In this document: one piece after another, positions 13,847-14,093 of the stretch
Layout of the letters: every line of letters begins with the position of its first letter
How positions within the stretch are numbered: position 1 is the first letter of the stretch
Source of the DNA: CAYVUI01 sp964454745
Lineage (GTDB): Bacteria; Planctomycetota; Phycisphaerae; Sedimentisphaerales; Anaerohalosphaeraceae
Direction: 5' to 3'
DNA length: 14,093 bases
Assembly (NCBI GenBank): GCA_964454745.1
Contig: CAYVUI010000114.1
Span: 1-14,093 of the forward strand
Notes under the pieces: generated by a model
Told to the model about the DNA's origin: nothing
The model's database searches: none
The model's input: the letters and a program-made list of their open reading frames with translations, nothing else
Translations under genes and position numbers: made by a program

Positions 13847-13910
13847 CCCGTAGGATGTCGTTGATTTCGATAGGCGAAGCCATCGAAAGAAACGCATGCT
13901 GATAAATTTT
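13847..13910. repeat. Structured palindromic element, copy 2
   Basis: Left flank CCCGTA and right flank GCTGATAAA match copy 1. Pairing is ATG/CAT, CGTT/AACG, a GA/GA internal loop, TTTCGAT/ATCGAAA, a bulged A, then GGC/GCC around GAA (13855-13897): 17 bp in all. The tip GCGAAGC (13874-13880) is the classic extra-stable DNA mini-hairpin. The inner stem differs in sequence from copy 1 on both sides yet still pairs. Confidence 0.65.
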
Positions 13911-13912
13911 AA

Positions 13913-13936
13913 CCCTGTACCCCACGTGGTGCAGGG
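13913..13936. repeat. Hairpin with 9-bp stem and CCACGT loop
   Basis: CCCTGTACC (13913-13921) pairs with GGTGCAGGG (13928-13936) with one T-G wobble around a 6-nt loop. It follows structured element copy 2 directly. Confidence 0.55.
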
Positions 13937-13943
13937 ATAGCCT

Positions 13944-13956
13944 CGTCCGCAGGACG
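13944..13956. repeat. Compact hairpin CGTCC-GCA-GGACG
   Basis: A 5-bp perfect stem with a C(GCA)G triloop, another GNA-type loop. Confidence 0.5.
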
Positions 13957-13964
13957 CTTCCACC

Positions 13965-13981
13965 CAACCCCAAAAGGGTTG
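13965..13981. repeat. Compact hairpin CAACCC-CAAAA-GGGTTG
   Basis: A 6-bp perfect stem with a 5-nt loop, immediately before the recognisable Rhs coding sequence. Confidence 0.5.
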
Positions 13982-14093
13982 AACAATGACGGCTCGCATG
14001 TGACCGCCGAATATGAAAATGATATTCTCGTCCGCAAGTACATCTACGGCCCCGGAATTGATGAGCCGATTTGCATAATTCACGTTGACCCCG
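13982..14093 (+). pseudogene. Rhs/YD-repeat protein fragment, core-domain start (runs off window)
   Basis: The frame reads NNDGSHVTAEYENDILV followed by RKYIYGPGIDEPICIIHV to the end of the window. YGPGIDEP is a hallmark just upstream of the Rhs-associated core, where beta-cocoon YD repeats of polymorphic toxin or wall-associated proteins lead into the core. The frame is open back to a TAA at 13910-13912. However, the translation of 13913-13981 comes from hairpin sequence and looks nothing like Rhs, and no convincing start or ribosome site is present (GTG at 14000 is the only nearby option). I infer an Rhs gene that lost its 5' part, perhaps through insertion or recombination of the repeats. 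Whether the 3' part is intact lies outside the window. Confidence 0.6.

Larger units (their letters stand above)
13384..13981. other. Repeat- and hairpin-rich region without a credible gene
   Basis: About 600 bp between the second sulfatase and the Rhs fragment. Open frames are short and lack ribosome sites or familiar motifs. The space is filled with 9-nt-period arrays, an AATC-type array, a CT-rich stretch and at least seven compact hairpins, listed separately. No canonical intrinsic terminator is seen after the sulfatase. AAGATG (13394-13399) can pair with CATCTT (13416-13421), but the T-run lies inside the loop. Confidence 0.7.

Noticed and set aside
13435..13910. CRISPR array
   Set aside because: The repeats are 9-nt units or hairpins in two or three copies, with no 25-40 bp direct repeats separated by uniform unique spacers and no cas gene.

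Overview
The window looks like chromosomal sequence from a planctomycete of the Phycisphaerae type, probably a draft or metagenome assembly because two 10-N gaps are present. The lineage guess is inference. It rests on LamG proteins ending in dockerin-like calcium loops, a PEP-CTERM tail, a prepilin-type H-X9-D protein, Tat-exported sulfatases and an Rhs fragment with a YIYGPGIDEP core. This mix is typical of that group, but no ribosomal or marker gene is present to prove it.

Layout. Positions 1-316 (minus) hold the N-terminal winged-helix domain of a GntR-family regulator cut by the window edge. Positions 317-533 are a divergent control region with a good sigma70-type promoter in each direction and a palindrome containing GTCTATAC, which fits the HutC/GntR operator consensus GTMTAKAC. 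Eight plus-strand genes follow with short spacers: three exported LamG proteins (534-1514, 1545-3989, 4056-4940), a prepilin-like protein (5029-5911, broken by an N gap), a large LamG-LamG-hydrolase-like-dockerin protein (6095-9490), a Tat lipoprotein sulfatase (9529-10966, broken by the second gap), an unrecognised cytoplasmic-looking protein (11000-11893) and a second Tat sulfatase (11923-13383). The spacer 5912-6094 contains a strong predicted RNA fold.

How the genes may work together. The exported carbohydrate-binding-type LamG proteins, the hydrolase-like enzyme and two sulfatases suggest a locus for binding and dismantling a sulfated polysaccharide outside the cytoplasm, controlled by the adjacent GntR protein. 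Substrate and enzyme specificity cannot be read from the sequence. Seven LamG domains occur in four genes. Those genes swap C-terminal tags (dockerin-like in three, PEP-CTERM in one), as if one binding cassette had been copied onto different anchoring systems.

Positions 13384-13981 carry no credible gene and are packed with small repeats. These include three arrays with a 9-nt period (TTTCGNGNN-like), an AATC-type array, a CT-rich stretch and a series of compact hairpins. Among the hairpins are two copies of a roughly 63-bp element whose inner stems differ in sequence but keep pairing, and whose tips are GCGAAAGC and GCGAAGC, two DNA mini-hairpins known for exceptional stability. An Rhs fragment without an obvious start runs out of the window immediately after. 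This hairpin cluster, together with the intergenic fold at 5936-5999 and the unrecognised gene between the sulfatases, is the part most likely to hold something undescribed.
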